From Methanobrevibacter oralis (GTDB lineage Archaea; Methanobacteriota; Methanobacteria; Methanobacteriales; Methanobacteriaceae), in NCBI RefSeq assembly GCF_001639275.1, contig NZ_LWMU01000043.1, forward strand, positions 1 to 44,969: a stretch of 44,969 nt of DNA, in the 5' to 3' direction. Numbering within the stretch: position 1 is the first letter of the stretch; every line of letters begins with the position of its first letter. Both the position numbers and the translations under genes were made by a program. Below are positions 1-9,414 of this stretch, piece by piece. The notes below the pieces were generated by a model. That model had not been told where the DNA came from. It made no database searches and was given only the letters and a program-made list of their open reading frames with translations.

Positions 1-77
1 TAATGCTTTAAATCAGCTTTAACTTCATGAATTTTAGAAAGTGGGATATCTTTATTAATATAAGCATTTCTACTCAT
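1..77 (-). CDS. Partial unidentified protein (N-terminal 25 residues)
   Basis: An open frame starts at the ATG at 75-77 on the minus strand and runs off the left edge without a stop. The visible N-terminus starts MSRNAYINKDIP and ends near VKADLKH. It lies just downstream of the ubiD-family gene on the same strand, with a spacer of about 50 bases. The only ribosome-binding-like sequence is a weak GTGA about 13 bases upstream. Too little is visible to assign a family. Confidence 0.45.
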   Translation of the reverse strand, partial: MSRNAYINKDIPLSKIHEVKADLKH

Positions 78-130
78 ATTACTATTTTAGTCACATTTAA
101 TATAAATATTTTTTGTCTAAAACTATAATA

Positions 131-1387
131 TTAACTTGAATGGCTAACTCTTTCAAATTTATCTAAACTTTTGAATGATTTTGTAGCATCTACTCCAATT
201 TTAGTAGTAGTTCCATCACTTTCAGCCACCGGATCAAGAGAAGAACCTCTAACATTTGGAACAATCATAATGTCTTTATCTCCTTTAACACGAGTAGCTA
301 TCGCATATTCAACATCTTCAGCATCAAATATGTTCACGTCCGTATCTACAACAATAGCATGTTTAAGAGAGGGATGTGCAGATAATGCGGCCATAATGGC
401 ATTTTTTCCATCTCCTTCAGTTTGTTTGTTAATAGATATGACTGCATGTAACCAACAACAACCGCCTTCTGTTAAAACAACATTTTCAACAGTAGGAACA
501 GCATTTTTCACAGCTTTAAATATTCTTGGCTCTTGTGGAAGGCCTTGTAATAATTTATGTTCAAATCCAGCAGGTAAAATACTATGATAATGAGGATTAT
601 CTTTTTTAATATGCATTTTACTTAAATTAATAACCGGTTGGTCACGTATAATATCATAAGTATCAGTTAGATCAACAAATGGTCCTTCAGCTACATTTTC
701 TTTTACAGATATTTTACCTTCTAATATAATATCTGCTTTTGGAACTTCTAAATTACCACATTTAATTAATTCCAATTTTCCATTTTTAAAAGCATTAGCT
801 ACATCCATTTCATTATAATCAATTGGTATTGAAGTAGTACTTGCAAGTAAAATTGCAGGATCCATTCCAATAGCTATTGCAATTTCAAGGTCTTTACCAG
901 ATTTTTGAGCGTTTTGAAAGTAAGTATAAAGGTTTCTTGGAACAATTCTAATAACAAGTCTTTCATTGTCAAGCACCATCATTCTATGTATTGATGCATT
1001 TTGAATTCCACTTTCAGGATCACGAGCAAATACAACACCAGAAGTAATATATTTACCTCCGTCACGTTTATAATGAGTTAAAATTGGTATTTTATCTAAA
1101 TCTACTTTTGATGAATTATATTCACTTAAATCTGTGAATTTTTCTACTTTAATTGGGTTATCAATAGCTTCGATTATTCTTTTGGTAATTTCAGATACTT
1201 CACAGTTAATAGATTTAGCTATTTTTTCTCTTGTATTTGAAATCCCAGATATGATTGGCATGTCAAAGTCTTTTACATTTTTAACAATAATGGTATCTTT
1301 AGGATATTTACTTAAGACTTTAGATACTTCATATTCACTTGAAAGCTCTTCAGTTATTTCAATTATATTTTCTTCATTAATTTTCAT
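131..1387 (-). CDS. UbiD-family prenylated-FMN decarboxylase
   Basis: The 418-residue length and sequence fit the UbiD family, which decarboxylates unsaturated acids with prenylated FMN. Visible family features are the segment [12 protein letters not shown] near residue 145, the [12 protein letters not shown] block near residue 235 and the following HYHSILPAG segment. In archaea a UbiD homologue decarboxylates trans-anhydromevalonate 5-phosphate in the modified mevalonate pathway for isoprenoid lipids. That role is a reasonable inference here, since the sequence shows only the family. The start is supported by AGGGAT four bases upstream, lying inside the end of purE. The two genes are 8 bases apart and probably co-transcribed. 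Confidence 0.85.
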   Translation of the reverse strand: MKINEENIIEITEELSSEYEVSKVLSKYPKDTIIVKNVKDFDMPIISGISNTREKIAKSINCEVSEITKRIIEAIDNPIKVEKFTDLSEYNSSKVDLDKIPILTHYKRDGGKYITSGVVFARDPESGIQNASIHRMMVLDNERLVIRIVPRNLYTYFQNAQKSGKDLEIAIAIGMDPAILLASTTSIPIDYNEMDVANAFKNGKLELIKCGNLEVPKADIILEGKISVKENVAEGPFVDLTDTYDIIRDQPVINLSKMHIKKDNPHYHSILPAGFEHKLLQGLPQEPRIFKAVKNAVPTVENVVLTEGGCCWLHAVISINKQTEGDGKNAIMAALSAHPSLKHAIVVDTDVNIFDAEDVEYAIATRVKGDKDIMIVPNVRGSSLDPVAESDGTTTKIGVDATKSFKSLDKFERVSHSS

Positions 1388-1395
1388 TAAAATCC

Positions 1396-2412
1396 CTACA
1401 AAGTAATCTTTTTATTTTTTAACTTACCCAAAATTTCGGTGATCATTGGATTTTCAATTGAAAGTATTTCACCAGCAAGTATTGCTGCATTTTTTCCATT
1501 ATTAACGCCAACTGTTGCAACAGGAACTCCTGGAGGCATATTTACAGTTGTAAGTAAATAATCATTCCCTGATTCATTTTCACAAGGAACCCCTATTACT
1601 GGCCTATCTGTAAGTCCTACAATACCACCGGTAACTTGTGAAGAATTAGAACTAATTCCAATAAAAACCTTTGAATTGTTCATTGATTTAATATAACTTT
1701 TGAATTTTTTATTTGATCTTATTGGGCAGAGGACTTTCATGTCATAGCTAATTTTGATTCTATCCAATATAACAGTAACATTTTTAGCTACTTTTATGTC
1801 TGATTGCCTACCAACAATAATAACAACTTCAGCATTTTCATTTTTAGAACAACATTTCTCTTCTTCTTCAGGAGTTTTTTCAAGGTTTTTAACAGTTAAA
1901 AAATCATTAACAATATATTTTCTATCAATTTTTTGAACAATTTCTGCATTACTTTTGATAACTTTTTGAGCATATTCCTCTCTTAATTTCATTACTTTTT
2001 GACGTATTTCTTCATCATAAAGTCCTAAAATTTGTGCAGCTAATATTGCACCATTATCTCCCCTGTCAATTCCAACGGTTGCTATTGGTGAAGGATAAGG
2101 CATTTGAATAATTGATTCTAGTGCATCTAAACCACTTGTTTTAACATCAACAGGAACTCCAATCACTGGTTTTGGAGTAAAAGCAGTTATTGCACCAGGT
2201 AAATGTGCGGCTAAACCTGCAATACCAATAAAAACTTCAATTCCAGCATCAGTCCCCTGTTTTACAAGTTCACGTACAAGATTAGGGGTTCTATGTGCAG
2301 AAGCGATTTTTAAGCTGTATGGAATTTCAAGTTTTTCAAGAATGTCCATACTTTTCTCAGCAATTGCAATATCTGAGCCACTACCAAGAATAATCATTAC
2401 TTTTGGTGTCAT
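1396..2412 (-). CDS. purE: Two-domain PurE, 5-(carboxyamino)imidazole ribonucleotide mutase / AIR carboxylase
   Basis: The 338-residue protein has two PurE-like domains. PurE makes 4-carboxy-AIR in purine synthesis. Domain 1 (about residues 1-155) has GSGSD at 10-14 and the catalytic SAHR at 38-41, with His40 in the position of the E. coli PurE active-site histidine. Domain 2 (about 195-335) keeps the fold signatures GRQSD and the [19 protein letters not shown] block, but the SAHR position reads CPIR, so the histidine is lost. Double-domain PurE proteins occur in Methanobacteriales. The start has AAGGAA about 8 bases upstream. The ubiD-family gene follows 8 bases downstream. Confidence 0.92.
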   Translation of the reverse strand: MTPKVMIILGSGSDIAIAEKSMDILEKLEIPYSLKIASAHRTPNLVRELVKQGTDAGIEVFIGIAGLAAHLPGAITAFTPKPVIGVPVDVKTSGLDALESIIQMPYPSPIATVGIDRGDNGAILAAQILGLYDEEIRQKVMKLREEYAQKVIKSNAEIVQKIDRKYIVNDFLTVKNLEKTPEEEEKCCSKNENAEVVIIVGRQSDIKVAKNVTVILDRIKISYDMKVLCPIRSNKKFKSYIKSMNNSKVFIGISSNSSQVTGGIVGLTDRPVIGVPCENESGNDYLLTTVNMPPGVPVATVGVNNGKNAAILAGEILSIENPMITEILGKLKNKKITL

Positions 2413-2467
2413 TTAAAATTCCTTCTTTAAAAATAATTTTTATATACATTATTTGTTTTTATAATAT

Positions 2468-4621
2468 TTAAAGTATCATCGATAATTGAATCCTATTTCT
2501 AGCTAAATCAATATCTAAAACTTTTACATCAACAATATCCCCAACACTAACTATGTCTAGAGGGTGTTTTACAAATTTATCGGCTACTAATTGAGATACA
2601 TGAATTAATCCATCTTGATGAGCACCAATATCAATAAATGCTCCAAAATCAACAATATTTCTAACAGTTCCTTTTAAAACCATGTCCTTTTCTAAATCTT
2701 CTATTGATAATATGTTTTTTCTTAAATGTGGTTTTGGCATATTTTCTCTAGGGTCATGACAAGGTTTTTTAAGTTCATTTATAATATCTTTTAAAGTTTC
2801 AACACCAACATCAAGTTCAATAGCTAATTTTTCTAAATCAATATTATTTAATTTTAAATTATTAGATCCTAAATCATCAAGAGAGTAATTTAAAGTTTTT
2901 AATAATTTTATTGTAATATTATAAGATTCAGGATGGATAATGGTATTATCTAATGGGCATTTTGGGTTTTTTATTTTTACAAAACCAGCACATTGTTTAA
3001 ATGTTTTTTTACCTAGTTTTTCTACATTTAATAATTCAGATCTACTGTTAAAACCACCATGTTGTTCTCTATATTTAATAATATTTTTAGCAGTTGAACT
3101 TCTAATACCAGAAACATAATTAAGTAAGCTATAAGAGGCAGTATTTAAATCAACACCTACTTCATTAACTATTTTTTCAACAACACTACTTAAAGATTCA
3201 TTTAATTTCTTTTGATTCATATCATGTTGATATTGACCAACACCAATGGATTTAGGTTCTATTTTAACAAGTTCTGCTAAAGGGTCTTGTAATCTTCTTG
3301 CAATAGATATGGCACTTCGTTCACCTTCATTTAATTCTGGAAACTCTTCACTTCCAAGTTTACTAGCAGAATAAACTGAGGCCCCTGCTTCATTTACAAT
3401 AATATACTCTACATTCATATTTTTTATTATATCAACTACAATTTTCTCTGATTCTCTTGAAGCAGTTCCATTACCGATAGCAATCACATCAATATCATAT
3501 TTTTCAATTAAACTACGCACGGTTTTAATTGATTCTTTAACTTTCTTTTGAGGTTTTGTAGGATATATCAATGAGGTTTCTAGTACTTTTCCAGTTTTAT
3601 CAATAATAGCTAATTTACAACCAGTTTTAAATGCAGGATCCCAACCAAGTATTGTTTTTCCAGGAAAAGGACTTTCTAATAATAATTGTTCTAAATTTTT
3701 TGAAAAAACTTTAATAGATCTTTTTTCTGCATTTTTTGTAATGTAACTTCTAATTTCTCTTTCAATTGCAGGTGCTATTAATCGTTTATATGAATCTAAA
3801 ACACATTCTTCAATAATTGAGGTTGTGTGTGGGTTATATTCAATTTTTTCAGGTATTTTAGAAATATTTTTTAAAACATGTCTTTTAAGATAATTTGTTA
3901 TTTCAGAAGCTTCGCATTGAATTTTAACTTTGATTATTCCTTCTTTTTCAGCTCTATTAATTGCTAAAATTCTATGAGAAGGTATTTTTTTTAGATTTTC
4001 TGAGTAATTATAGTAAATTTCATATTCACTACTATCTTCTTTATTTTTTGCTTTAGTTTCAATTTTACCAGTATAAAATGTATTTTGTCTGATTTTTTTT
4101 CTAAATTCGGAATTATAAGAGATTATTTCACAAATAATATCTTTAGCACCATCAATAGCGTTTTGTACACTTTTAACATCTTTTTCAATATTGATATACT
4201 TTTCGGCTATTTTATAAATACTTTCATTAATCTCTTGTTTTAAAATAGTATTAGCTAATTTTTCAAGACCTTTTTCACGTGCTATAGTTGCTCTTGTTCT
4301 TTTTTTACTTTTAAATGGTCGATATATGTCATCTAATTCAACTAATGTTTTTGCATTTAAAATTTGCTTTTTAAGATTATCATCTAATTTATTAATTTCA
4401 TCAAGTCTTTCTATGGTTTTTGATTTTTTTTCTTTGAGATTTCTTAAATATTTAAGCCTATTCTCAAATTTTCTCAGTATTTCATCATTTAATGAACCAG
4501 TAACATCTTTTCTATATCTAGCAATAAAAGGTATTGTATTTCCATCATCAATTAATTTAATTACCATTTCAACTTGCCATTTTTTAAGATTTAGTTCCTT
4601 TTGAAGTGATTCAACAATCAT
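2468..4621 (-). CDS. tex: Tex-family RNA-binding protein with S1 domain
   Basis: The 717-residue protein matches the Tex/YhgF family of nucleic-acid-binding proteins linked to transcription and RNA metabolism. The order is a helical Tex N-domain with IPFIARYRKDVTG (about 32-44), a YqgF-like RNase H fold with ILGWDPAFKTGCKLA (about 325), a helix-hairpin-helix region with LLNYVSGIRSSTAKNI (about 500-515), and a C-terminal S1 domain with GTVRNIVDFGAFIDIG (about 648-663). The YqgF motif has DPA where most relatives have DPG. Length and order are normal for the family. No strong ribosome binding site is seen before the ATG. The divergently transcribed glycosyltransferase begins 125 bases away. Confidence 0.93.
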   Translation of the reverse strand: MIVESLQKELNLKKWQVEMVIKLIDDGNTIPFIARYRKDVTGSLNDEILRKFENRLKYLRNLKEKKSKTIERLDEINKLDDNLKKQILNAKTLVELDDIYRPFKSKKRTRATIAREKGLEKLANTILKQEINESIYKIAEKYINIEKDVKSVQNAIDGAKDIICEIISYNSEFRKKIRQNTFYTGKIETKAKNKEDSSEYEIYYNYSENLKKIPSHRILAINRAEKEGIIKVKIQCEASEITNYLKRHVLKNISKIPEKIEYNPHTTSIIEECVLDSYKRLIAPAIEREIRSYITKNAEKRSIKVFSKNLEQLLLESPFPGKTILGWDPAFKTGCKLAIIDKTGKVLETSLIYPTKPQKKVKESIKTVRSLIEKYDIDVIAIGNGTASRESEKIVVDIIKNMNVEYIIVNEAGASVYSASKLGSEEFPELNEGERSAISIARRLQDPLAELVKIEPKSIGVGQYQHDMNQKKLNESLSSVVEKIVNEVGVDLNTASYSLLNYVSGIRSSTAKNIIKYREQHGGFNSRSELLNVEKLGKKTFKQCAGFVKIKNPKCPLDNTIIHPESYNITIKLLKTLNYSLDDLGSNNLKLNNIDLEKLAIELDVGVETLKDIINELKKPCHDPRENMPKPHLRKNILSIEDLEKDMVLKGTVRNIVDFGAFIDIGAHQDGLIHVSQLVADKFVKHPLDIVSVGDIVDVKVLDIDLARNRIQLSMIL

Positions 4622-4746
4622 TAAATTACAATTCTTATCTTATAAAATGTTTTATTATATTTTAATTAAATAAAAATCTATTTACTAAAACTTTTATAAT
4701 ATTTAAAAACATAATTATAATATTAAATCTTCGCGGTGAATTTGAT

Positions 4747-6450
4747 TTGTCATGGTTACTTGTAATACTAACTTTTTTACTAGCTATTATAAAAACTGAA
4801 AAAACTAAAAAATATCAAAAAATTTCAGTTATTATTCCAGCTTTCAATGAAGAAAAAACAGTTGCATCTGTTGTTGAAGTTGTTAAAAATGTTTCTTATA
4901 TTGATGAAATCATTGTTGTTAATGACGGTTCTAGTGACAATACTGAATTAGAAGCTAAAAAAGCTGGAGCTACTGTAATTAATCATAATACTAATAAAGG
5001 TAAGGGTGAAGCCCTATGTACTGGCTATTTAGAAGCAAAATGTGATATTATAGCATTTATTGATGCAGATATTCATAATTTAACTTCTAGTAAAGTTGAT
5101 AAAATGCTTAAACCGATATTATTAGGTAAAGCAGATATTACTAAAACTAAATTTTCACGAGCTAGTGGTCGTGTAACAGAACTAACAGCAAAACCCCTTC
5201 TTAATTATTTTTTTCCTGAAATCTCATTTGCACAACCATTAAGTGGACAATTTGCTGCGAAAAAAGAAGCTTTAAAAAGAATTAATTTTGAAAAAGATTA
5301 TGGTGTTGATGTTGGTATTGTTATTGATGCTGATGTTTTAGGTCTTTCTGTTTTAGAGGTGGATATTGGTGCAATAGAGCATGATATGTCTCCGCTTGAA
5401 GATTTAAATTTAATGGCTAATGAAGTTGTAAGAACTATCATGGATCGAGCTAATAAGTATGGTAGGGTTGTGATGATCGATGACATTGGTTATTTTATTA
5501 GAATGTCTGTTGTTGGATTATCTTTAATTATTTTGGGTTTATTTACTATCTTTTTTGTAAACCCTGTTCCTTTATCTATTGGAGTTATTATTTCGATTAT
5601 TGGGATAATCATAGCTATTTATTATATTATAAAAGTAATTTTACAATCAATTTCAATGTATAAAAAGACACCTAGAGGTAATTTAATAAGGTCTTTTATT
5701 AAAATTCATTTTTCACTTATAATATCAATGATTATTTTAATATTAATGATTTCGACATTCATTGGGGCAGCTCATTTTGAAGGTGGGGTAATTTCAATAG
5801 AACCAAGTTCAAGAAATTTAATTATTTATGCAGGTGATGATTCACCATCAAATAATACCATTTCAGTAAGAGGCCCATATACTGTGGACTTAGCTATTGA
5901 AAATGAATCAGACATGATAAGAGTTCCATACGATGCAATGGCTACTTTAGGTGTTGGTGTAAATGACACGCTCATTATTAGTGGGGAAGAATACACTATT
6001 AATCAAACAAGAGATGGAGAACCAAACATGTTGAGAGTGCCAATTGAGGCTAAAAATAGATTAAATGTAGAGGTAGGGGATGTTATTCAAAATAGTCTTT
6101 TAACTCAATCATTTGAAGGATCACAAGTTTTTCATAATCATAAAATAGATAATTTCAGCTTTGCTGAAAGCTTTATAATAAACCAAAGACACCAAAATTC
6201 TTCAGTCGTTGAAATAATGCTTAATAATTCCTCAATAGCTAATTTTACTGGTAAATTTATAGAAAATAACACTTATAGTATTGCATTTGATGGAGAAGTC
6301 ATTGAAACTATTAAATATAATAATAAAACTAATGAAACTTCTTTTAAATATGACAATTCAACTGTTAAAATACTATTTAAAAATGAGAATATAACTTCAA
6401 CCAAAACCTTTATAAATGCTGGAAACGGTAATTTTATTAATTTTAAATAA
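4747..6450 (+). CDS. Membrane glycosyltransferase family 2 with C-terminal glycosylated outer domain
   Basis: The start is TTG, supported by GGTGA at 4735-4739. Residues 1-15 are a short hydrophobic segment. Residues 25-240 are a GT-A glycosyltransferase with IPAFNEE, the block VVNDGSSDNT and the DAD metal motif at 106-108. It resembles glucosyl-3-phosphoglycerate or dolichol-phosphate sugar transferases. Residues about 253-300 and 320-343 are membrane segments. Residues 345-567 form an extra domain with about thirteen N-x-S/T sequons, which suggests it lies outside the cell. Inside it are two similar repeats, MIRVPYDAMATLGV at 390 and MLRVPIEAKNRLNV at 428. The donor and acceptor are unknown. 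The gene is convergent with the marker 11 gene, 13 bases apart. Confidence 0.82.
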   Translation: MSWLLVILTFLLAIIKTEKTKKYQKISVIIPAFNEEKTVASVVEVVKNVSYIDEIIVVNDGSSDNTELEAKKAGATVINHNTNKGKGEALCTGYLEAKCDIIAFIDADIHNLTSSKVDKMLKPILLGKADITKTKFSRASGRVTELTAKPLLNYFFPEISFAQPLSGQFAAKKEALKRINFEKDYGVDVGIVIDADVLGLSVLEVDIGAIEHDMSPLEDLNLMANEVVRTIMDRANKYGRVVMIDDIGYFIRMSVVGLSLIILGLFTIFFVNPVPLSIGVIISIIGIIIAIYYIIKVILQSISMYKKTPRGNLIRSFIKIHFSLIISMIILILMISTFIGAAHFEGGVISIEPSSRNLIIYAGDDSPSNNTISVRGPYTVDLAIENESDMIRVPYDAMATLGVGVNDTLIISGEEYTINQTRDGEPNMLRVPIEAKNRLNVEVGDVIQNSLLTQSFEGSQVFHNHKIDNFSFAESFIINQRHQNSSVVEIMLNNSSIANFTGKFIENNTYSIAFDGEVIETIKYNNKTNETSFKYDNSTVKILFKNENITSTKTFINAGNGNFINFK

Positions 6451-6463
6451 AAAAAGAAAAAAA

Positions 6464-7399
6464 TTATTCATCGTAAGCTTTAACAGCTTCTTCAACATCA
6501 TTGTAAAGACCAAGAGCAGCTAAAGCCCCAACCTTCCCTTGTTCTCCTGTTATTGCAATTAACGGAATATTTAATTCACTCGCTAATTTTTCAGCAGTTT
6601 TAACATCAATCATTCCAGACTTTGTTGCTATTGAATAATCCCTTAATTCTTTAGGAATGCTAAGTCCTTCTAAAATAGCTATTGCTGTCTTATCAGATAA
6701 AGTATCTCTTTTAAGAATTTCAATGACTTTAGCTATTAGTTCTTCTTTTTTAGACTCTTCAACTGCAAAAGTAAGAGCAATTGAAACACAATTTTGGGTT
6801 TTATGTGGGTTGTGGGGATATAGTTGAACAATAATATGATCTAAATATTCAAAACCTTCTTTTGCAAGTTCAACACCTAAGTTATGTGCCATTGTCCAAG
6901 TAGCTCCTTCATCTTTAGTATCAGTATCATCAATACCAATAACTACTTTTTCAAGTTTGGGAGTTACTACAGTTGCTTTTCCAACTTTTGAGCCTCCACC
7001 ACTTTCAATAAGTTCTATGTATTTAACACCTTTACCCATTCCTCTACACATTCCAGCTCCAACACCTGCTCCAGCAAGACCTGAATGAGTTACTTTAACT
7101 TCATCTCCATCAATAATGATTTCTTCAATTCCAGCAGCATTAAAACTTGCTTTTAAATCTAAAAGACTGCATCCTACATGACAGGAATAAACATGTTTAT
7201 TTCCATCACGATAAGCAGAATCAATTAATTTAGAATTCTTTTTGTATTGATTTAATAACCAATGGGAACCAGATATGCATGGATGATACTCGACAATTTC
7301 TACTTTATCGTTGTCAACCATTGTTAATACTTTTTCATATGGAGCAATCCATGGGTCATTAAATTTTTCTTTTAATTCATTAGGTTTTAAAATTTCCAT
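6464..7399 (-). CDS. Methanogenesis marker protein 11 (TiaS-like domain)
   Basis: The 311-residue protein looks like putative methanogenesis marker protein 11, a family found in methanogens and without a settled function. The N-terminal half has HPCISGSHWLLNQY (about 39-52), the Cys/His-bearing VYSCHVGCSLLDLKA and a glycine-rich block GLAGAGVGAGMCRG. The C-terminal half carries VIGIDDTDTKDEGATW, a motif shared with the tRNA-Ile2 agmatinylcytidine synthetase TiaS and related ATP-using enzymes. It starts 8 bases after ribH on the same strand and is likely translated from the same transcript. The TiaS-like motif suggests nucleotide chemistry, but no substrate can be named from the sequence. Confidence 0.85.
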   Translation of the reverse strand: MEILKPNELKEKFNDPWIAPYEKVLTMVDNDKVEIVEYHPCISGSHWLLNQYKKNSKLIDSAYRDGNKHVYSCHVGCSLLDLKASFNAAGIEEIIIDGDEVKVTHSGLAGAGVGAGMCRGMGKGVKYIELIESGGGSKVGKATVVTPKLEKVVIGIDDTDTKDEGATWTMAHNLGVELAKEGFEYLDHIIVQLYPHNPHKTQNCVSIALTFAVEESKKEELIAKVIEILKRDTLSDKTAIAILEGLSIPKELRDYSIATKSGMIDVKTAEKLASELNIPLIAITGEQGKVGALAALGLYNDVEEAVKAYDE

Positions 7400-7407
7400 C
7401 TAACCAT

Positions 7408-7824
7408 CTAAATCTCATTTAATCTGTTACACATTTTAACTGCTGCTTCAACTGCACTTTTAGCATTTTTAACACGTTTATGAGCATCTAACCTAGTCAT
7501 ACCCGGTCCAGTAATTCCAAGAGCTACTGGGGTGTTATATTCTAAAGCTAAATCTGCAATTTTACGAGAAGCATGTTGAGCAACAATTTGATCATGGTCA
7601 GTTGCTCCTTCAATTACTGCACCTAATGTGATTATTGCATCATATTCACCTTTTTCTAATAATTTTTTAATTACAAGCGGCATATCAAAGACACCAGGTA
7701 CTGAAACTACTTTTGTAATTTTACAATCTCTATTTTCAGCTTCTGATTTAGCTAGTTCTAACATCATTTGTGTAATATCATAATTAAATTCAGCAACTAC
7801 TGCTGCTATTTCATATTTTACCAT
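7408..7824 (-). CDS. ribH: 6,7-dimethyl-8-ribityllumazine synthase
   Basis: The 138-residue protein is the right size for archaeal lumazine synthase, the penultimate enzyme of riboflavin synthesis. It condenses a ribitylamino-uracil with a dihydroxybutanone phosphate. Visible motifs are VVAEFNYDIT at the N-terminus, the VPGVFDMPL loop (about 43-51), ITLGAVIEGATDHDQIV, whose histidine is the expected general acid/base, and the terminal GITGPGMT segment. Riboflavin feeds FAD and coenzyme F420 in methanogens. AGAGGT lies about 8 bases before the ATG. The marker 11 gene follows in the same transcript. Confidence 0.95.
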   Translation of the reverse strand: MVKYEIAAVVAEFNYDITQMMLELAKSEAENRDCKITKVVSVPGVFDMPLVIKKLLEKGEYDAIITLGAVIEGATDHDQIVAQHASRKIADLALEYNTPVALGITGPGMTRLDAHKRVKNAKSAVEAAVKMCNRLNEI

Positions 7825-7843
7825 TATTATAACCTCTTTTTAT

Positions 7844-7942
7844 TTAATAAAATACCATAAGTAAAAATCCAGCAACCCCACTTAATACCATAATAGTTAT
7901 GATAAATAGTGCTGCAAGTTGCAATCCACTTAATTTTTTCAT
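7844..7942 (-). CDS. Small single-span membrane protein, 32 residues
   Basis: A 33-codon frame (ATG at 7940-7942, stop at 7844-7846) sits between leuB and ribH on their strand. The product begins MKKLSGLQLAALF, has a hydrophobic stretch of about 24 residues with a central SGVAG, and ends VFY. A GGTGA motif lies six bases before the ATG, which argues for real translation. It has no match I can name. Tiny one-span proteins often act as regulators or small subunits of membrane complexes, but nothing here shows a partner. It starts 10 bases beyond the leuB stop, so co-transcription is likely. Confidence 0.6.
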   Translation of the reverse strand: MKKLSGLQLAALFIITIMVLSGVAGFLLMVFY

Positions 7943-7952
7943 TTTAATTCAC

Positions 7953-8960
7953 CTATAAATTTTTTTTAATTTCTAAAGTAATTTCCATAGTGCTAGAACT
8001 TCCACCTAAATCTTCAGTTAAAACATTTCCTTGATTAAGAACTTTTAAAATTGCAGCATCAAATTTATCTGCTGCAGCATTTTCACCTAAGTGTCTTAAC
8101 ATCATAATAGCTGAAAGCATCATAGCTATTGGGTTTGCTTTTCCTTGACCTGCAATATCAGGTGCAGAACCATGAACTGGTTCGAATAATGCACCATTTT
8201 CACCAATATTTGCGGAAGGAATTAATCCAAGACCACCAACAAGACCAGCTCCTTCATCAGACAAAATATCTCCGAAAAGGTTGGTCGTTACAATAACTTC
8301 GAAGTTTTGTGGTTGGGTAATAAGATACATTGCTGTTGCATCAACATAAAAATCTTCTTTTTCAATGTCAGGATAATTTTCACCAACTTCATAAAAAATT
8401 TTTTTAAATAATCCATCACTTTTCTTTAAAACATTTGCTTTATGAACAGCTGTTACTTTATGTTTATTATTATTTTTTGCATATTTAAATGCATAGTTAA
8501 TAATACGTTCTTCAGCTTCTCTTGTAATAATACGTCTAGCTATTGCTCCATCATCAGTTTCTTTTTCTTCGCCAGCAATATATAACCCTTCTGTATTTTC
8601 ACGGACAATCATAAAGTCAATATTATCAAATAATGAATTAGTACTTGGATAAGCTTTAATTGGTCTTAAATTTGCATACATTTTAAGTTCTTGGCGTAAT
8701 TTAACAATTACGTCTGCTGCACTTTCACCAGCAGCACCAAATAAGCATGCATCAGACTCTCTTATAATATCAATAGTTTCTTGAGGTAGTGGAGTTCCTT
8801 TTTCTTCATAACATTCATCTCCAGCCAAAGCATAATTATAATCAAAATTAATATCTAATGCATCTAAAACAGAGATTGTGGCTTCCATTACTTCCTTACC
8901 AATTCCATCTCCAGGAATAACTGCAATTTTATATTTATTTTTTGTTTTTAAGGTACTCAA
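7953..8960 (-). CDS. leuB: 3-isopropylmalate dehydrogenase family (leucine or 2-oxosuberate pathway)
   Basis: The 335-residue protein belongs to the isocitrate/isopropylmalate dehydrogenase family, which oxidatively decarboxylates 2-hydroxy-3-carboxy acids with NAD(P). Visible motifs are IAVIPGDGIGKEV near the N-terminus, the substrate-binding NLRPIKAYPS, MIVRENTEGLY, and the signature NLFGDILSDEGAGLVGGLGL, which holds the metal-binding aspartates. A homoisocitrate dehydrogenase role in coenzyme B synthesis (AksF) cannot be excluded from sequence alone. The first codons overlap the end of leuD by 26 bases, so translation is coupled to leuD. Its context with leuC and leuD favours leucine synthesis. 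Confidence 0.88.
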   Translation of the reverse strand: MSTLKTKNKYKIAVIPGDGIGKEVMEATISVLDALDINFDYNYALAGDECYEEKGTPLPQETIDIIRESDACLFGAAGESAADVIVKLRQELKMYANLRPIKAYPSTNSLFDNIDFMIVRENTEGLYIAGEEKETDDGAIARRIITREAEERIINYAFKYAKNNNKHKVTAVHKANVLKKSDGLFKKIFYEVGENYPDIEKEDFYVDATAMYLITQPQNFEVIVTTNLFGDILSDEGAGLVGGLGLIPSANIGENGALFEPVHGSAPDIAGQGKANPIAMMLSAIMMLRHLGENAAADKFDAAILKVLNQGNVLTEDLGGSSSTMEITLEIKKNL

Positions 8961-9414
8961 TTAATCCACCTTTTTCTAATATCTCTAACATGAATTGTGG
9001 TAATTTTTTAAATTTAATACTTTCATTCTTATTTGTAGTTATAATTCCAGTTTCCATATTCACTGTGATTTCATCTTGATTTTCTACAAGTTTTGTAATA
9101 CCTGGCGCCTCAAGAAGGGGTATTCCAATATTTGTTGCATTTCTATAAAAAATTCTTGCAAATGATTCGGCTATTACACATGCAATTCCAAGACCTTTAA
9201 TGGCAATAGGAGCATGTTCTCTCGAAGATCCACAACCAAAATTGGTTCCTGCTACAATAAAATCTCCTTTTTTGCATTTTTTATTAAATTCACTATCTAA
9301 TCCTTCCATACAATGATTAGATAATATTTTTTCATCAGTATAAATTAAATATCTCCCAGGAATTATTAAGTCTGTATCAATATCATTTCCAAATTTCCAA
9401 ACCTTTCCTTTCAT
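8935..9414 (-). CDS. leuD: 3-isopropylmalate dehydratase small subunit
   Basis: The 159-residue swivelling-domain subunit of the aconitase family pairs with LeuC to isomerise 2- and 3-isopropylmalate. It has [19 protein letters not shown] at the N-terminus, [14 protein letters not shown] (about 57-70), and the conserved [13 protein letters not shown] segment. The specificity loop reads YLIY. Published work separates isopropylmalate isomerase (YLVM) from methanogen homoaconitase (YLRT) at this loop. The missing arginine favours the leucine enzyme. Start and leuC stop overlap as ATGA. Confidence 0.88.
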   Translation of the reverse strand: MKGKVWKFGNDIDTDLIIPGRYLIYTDEKILSNHCMEGLDSEFNKKCKKGDFIVAGTNFGCGSSREHAPIAIKGLGIACVIAESFARIFYRNATNIGIPLLEAPGITKLVENQDEITVNMETGIITTNKNESIKFKKLPQFMLEILEKGGLIEYLKNKK

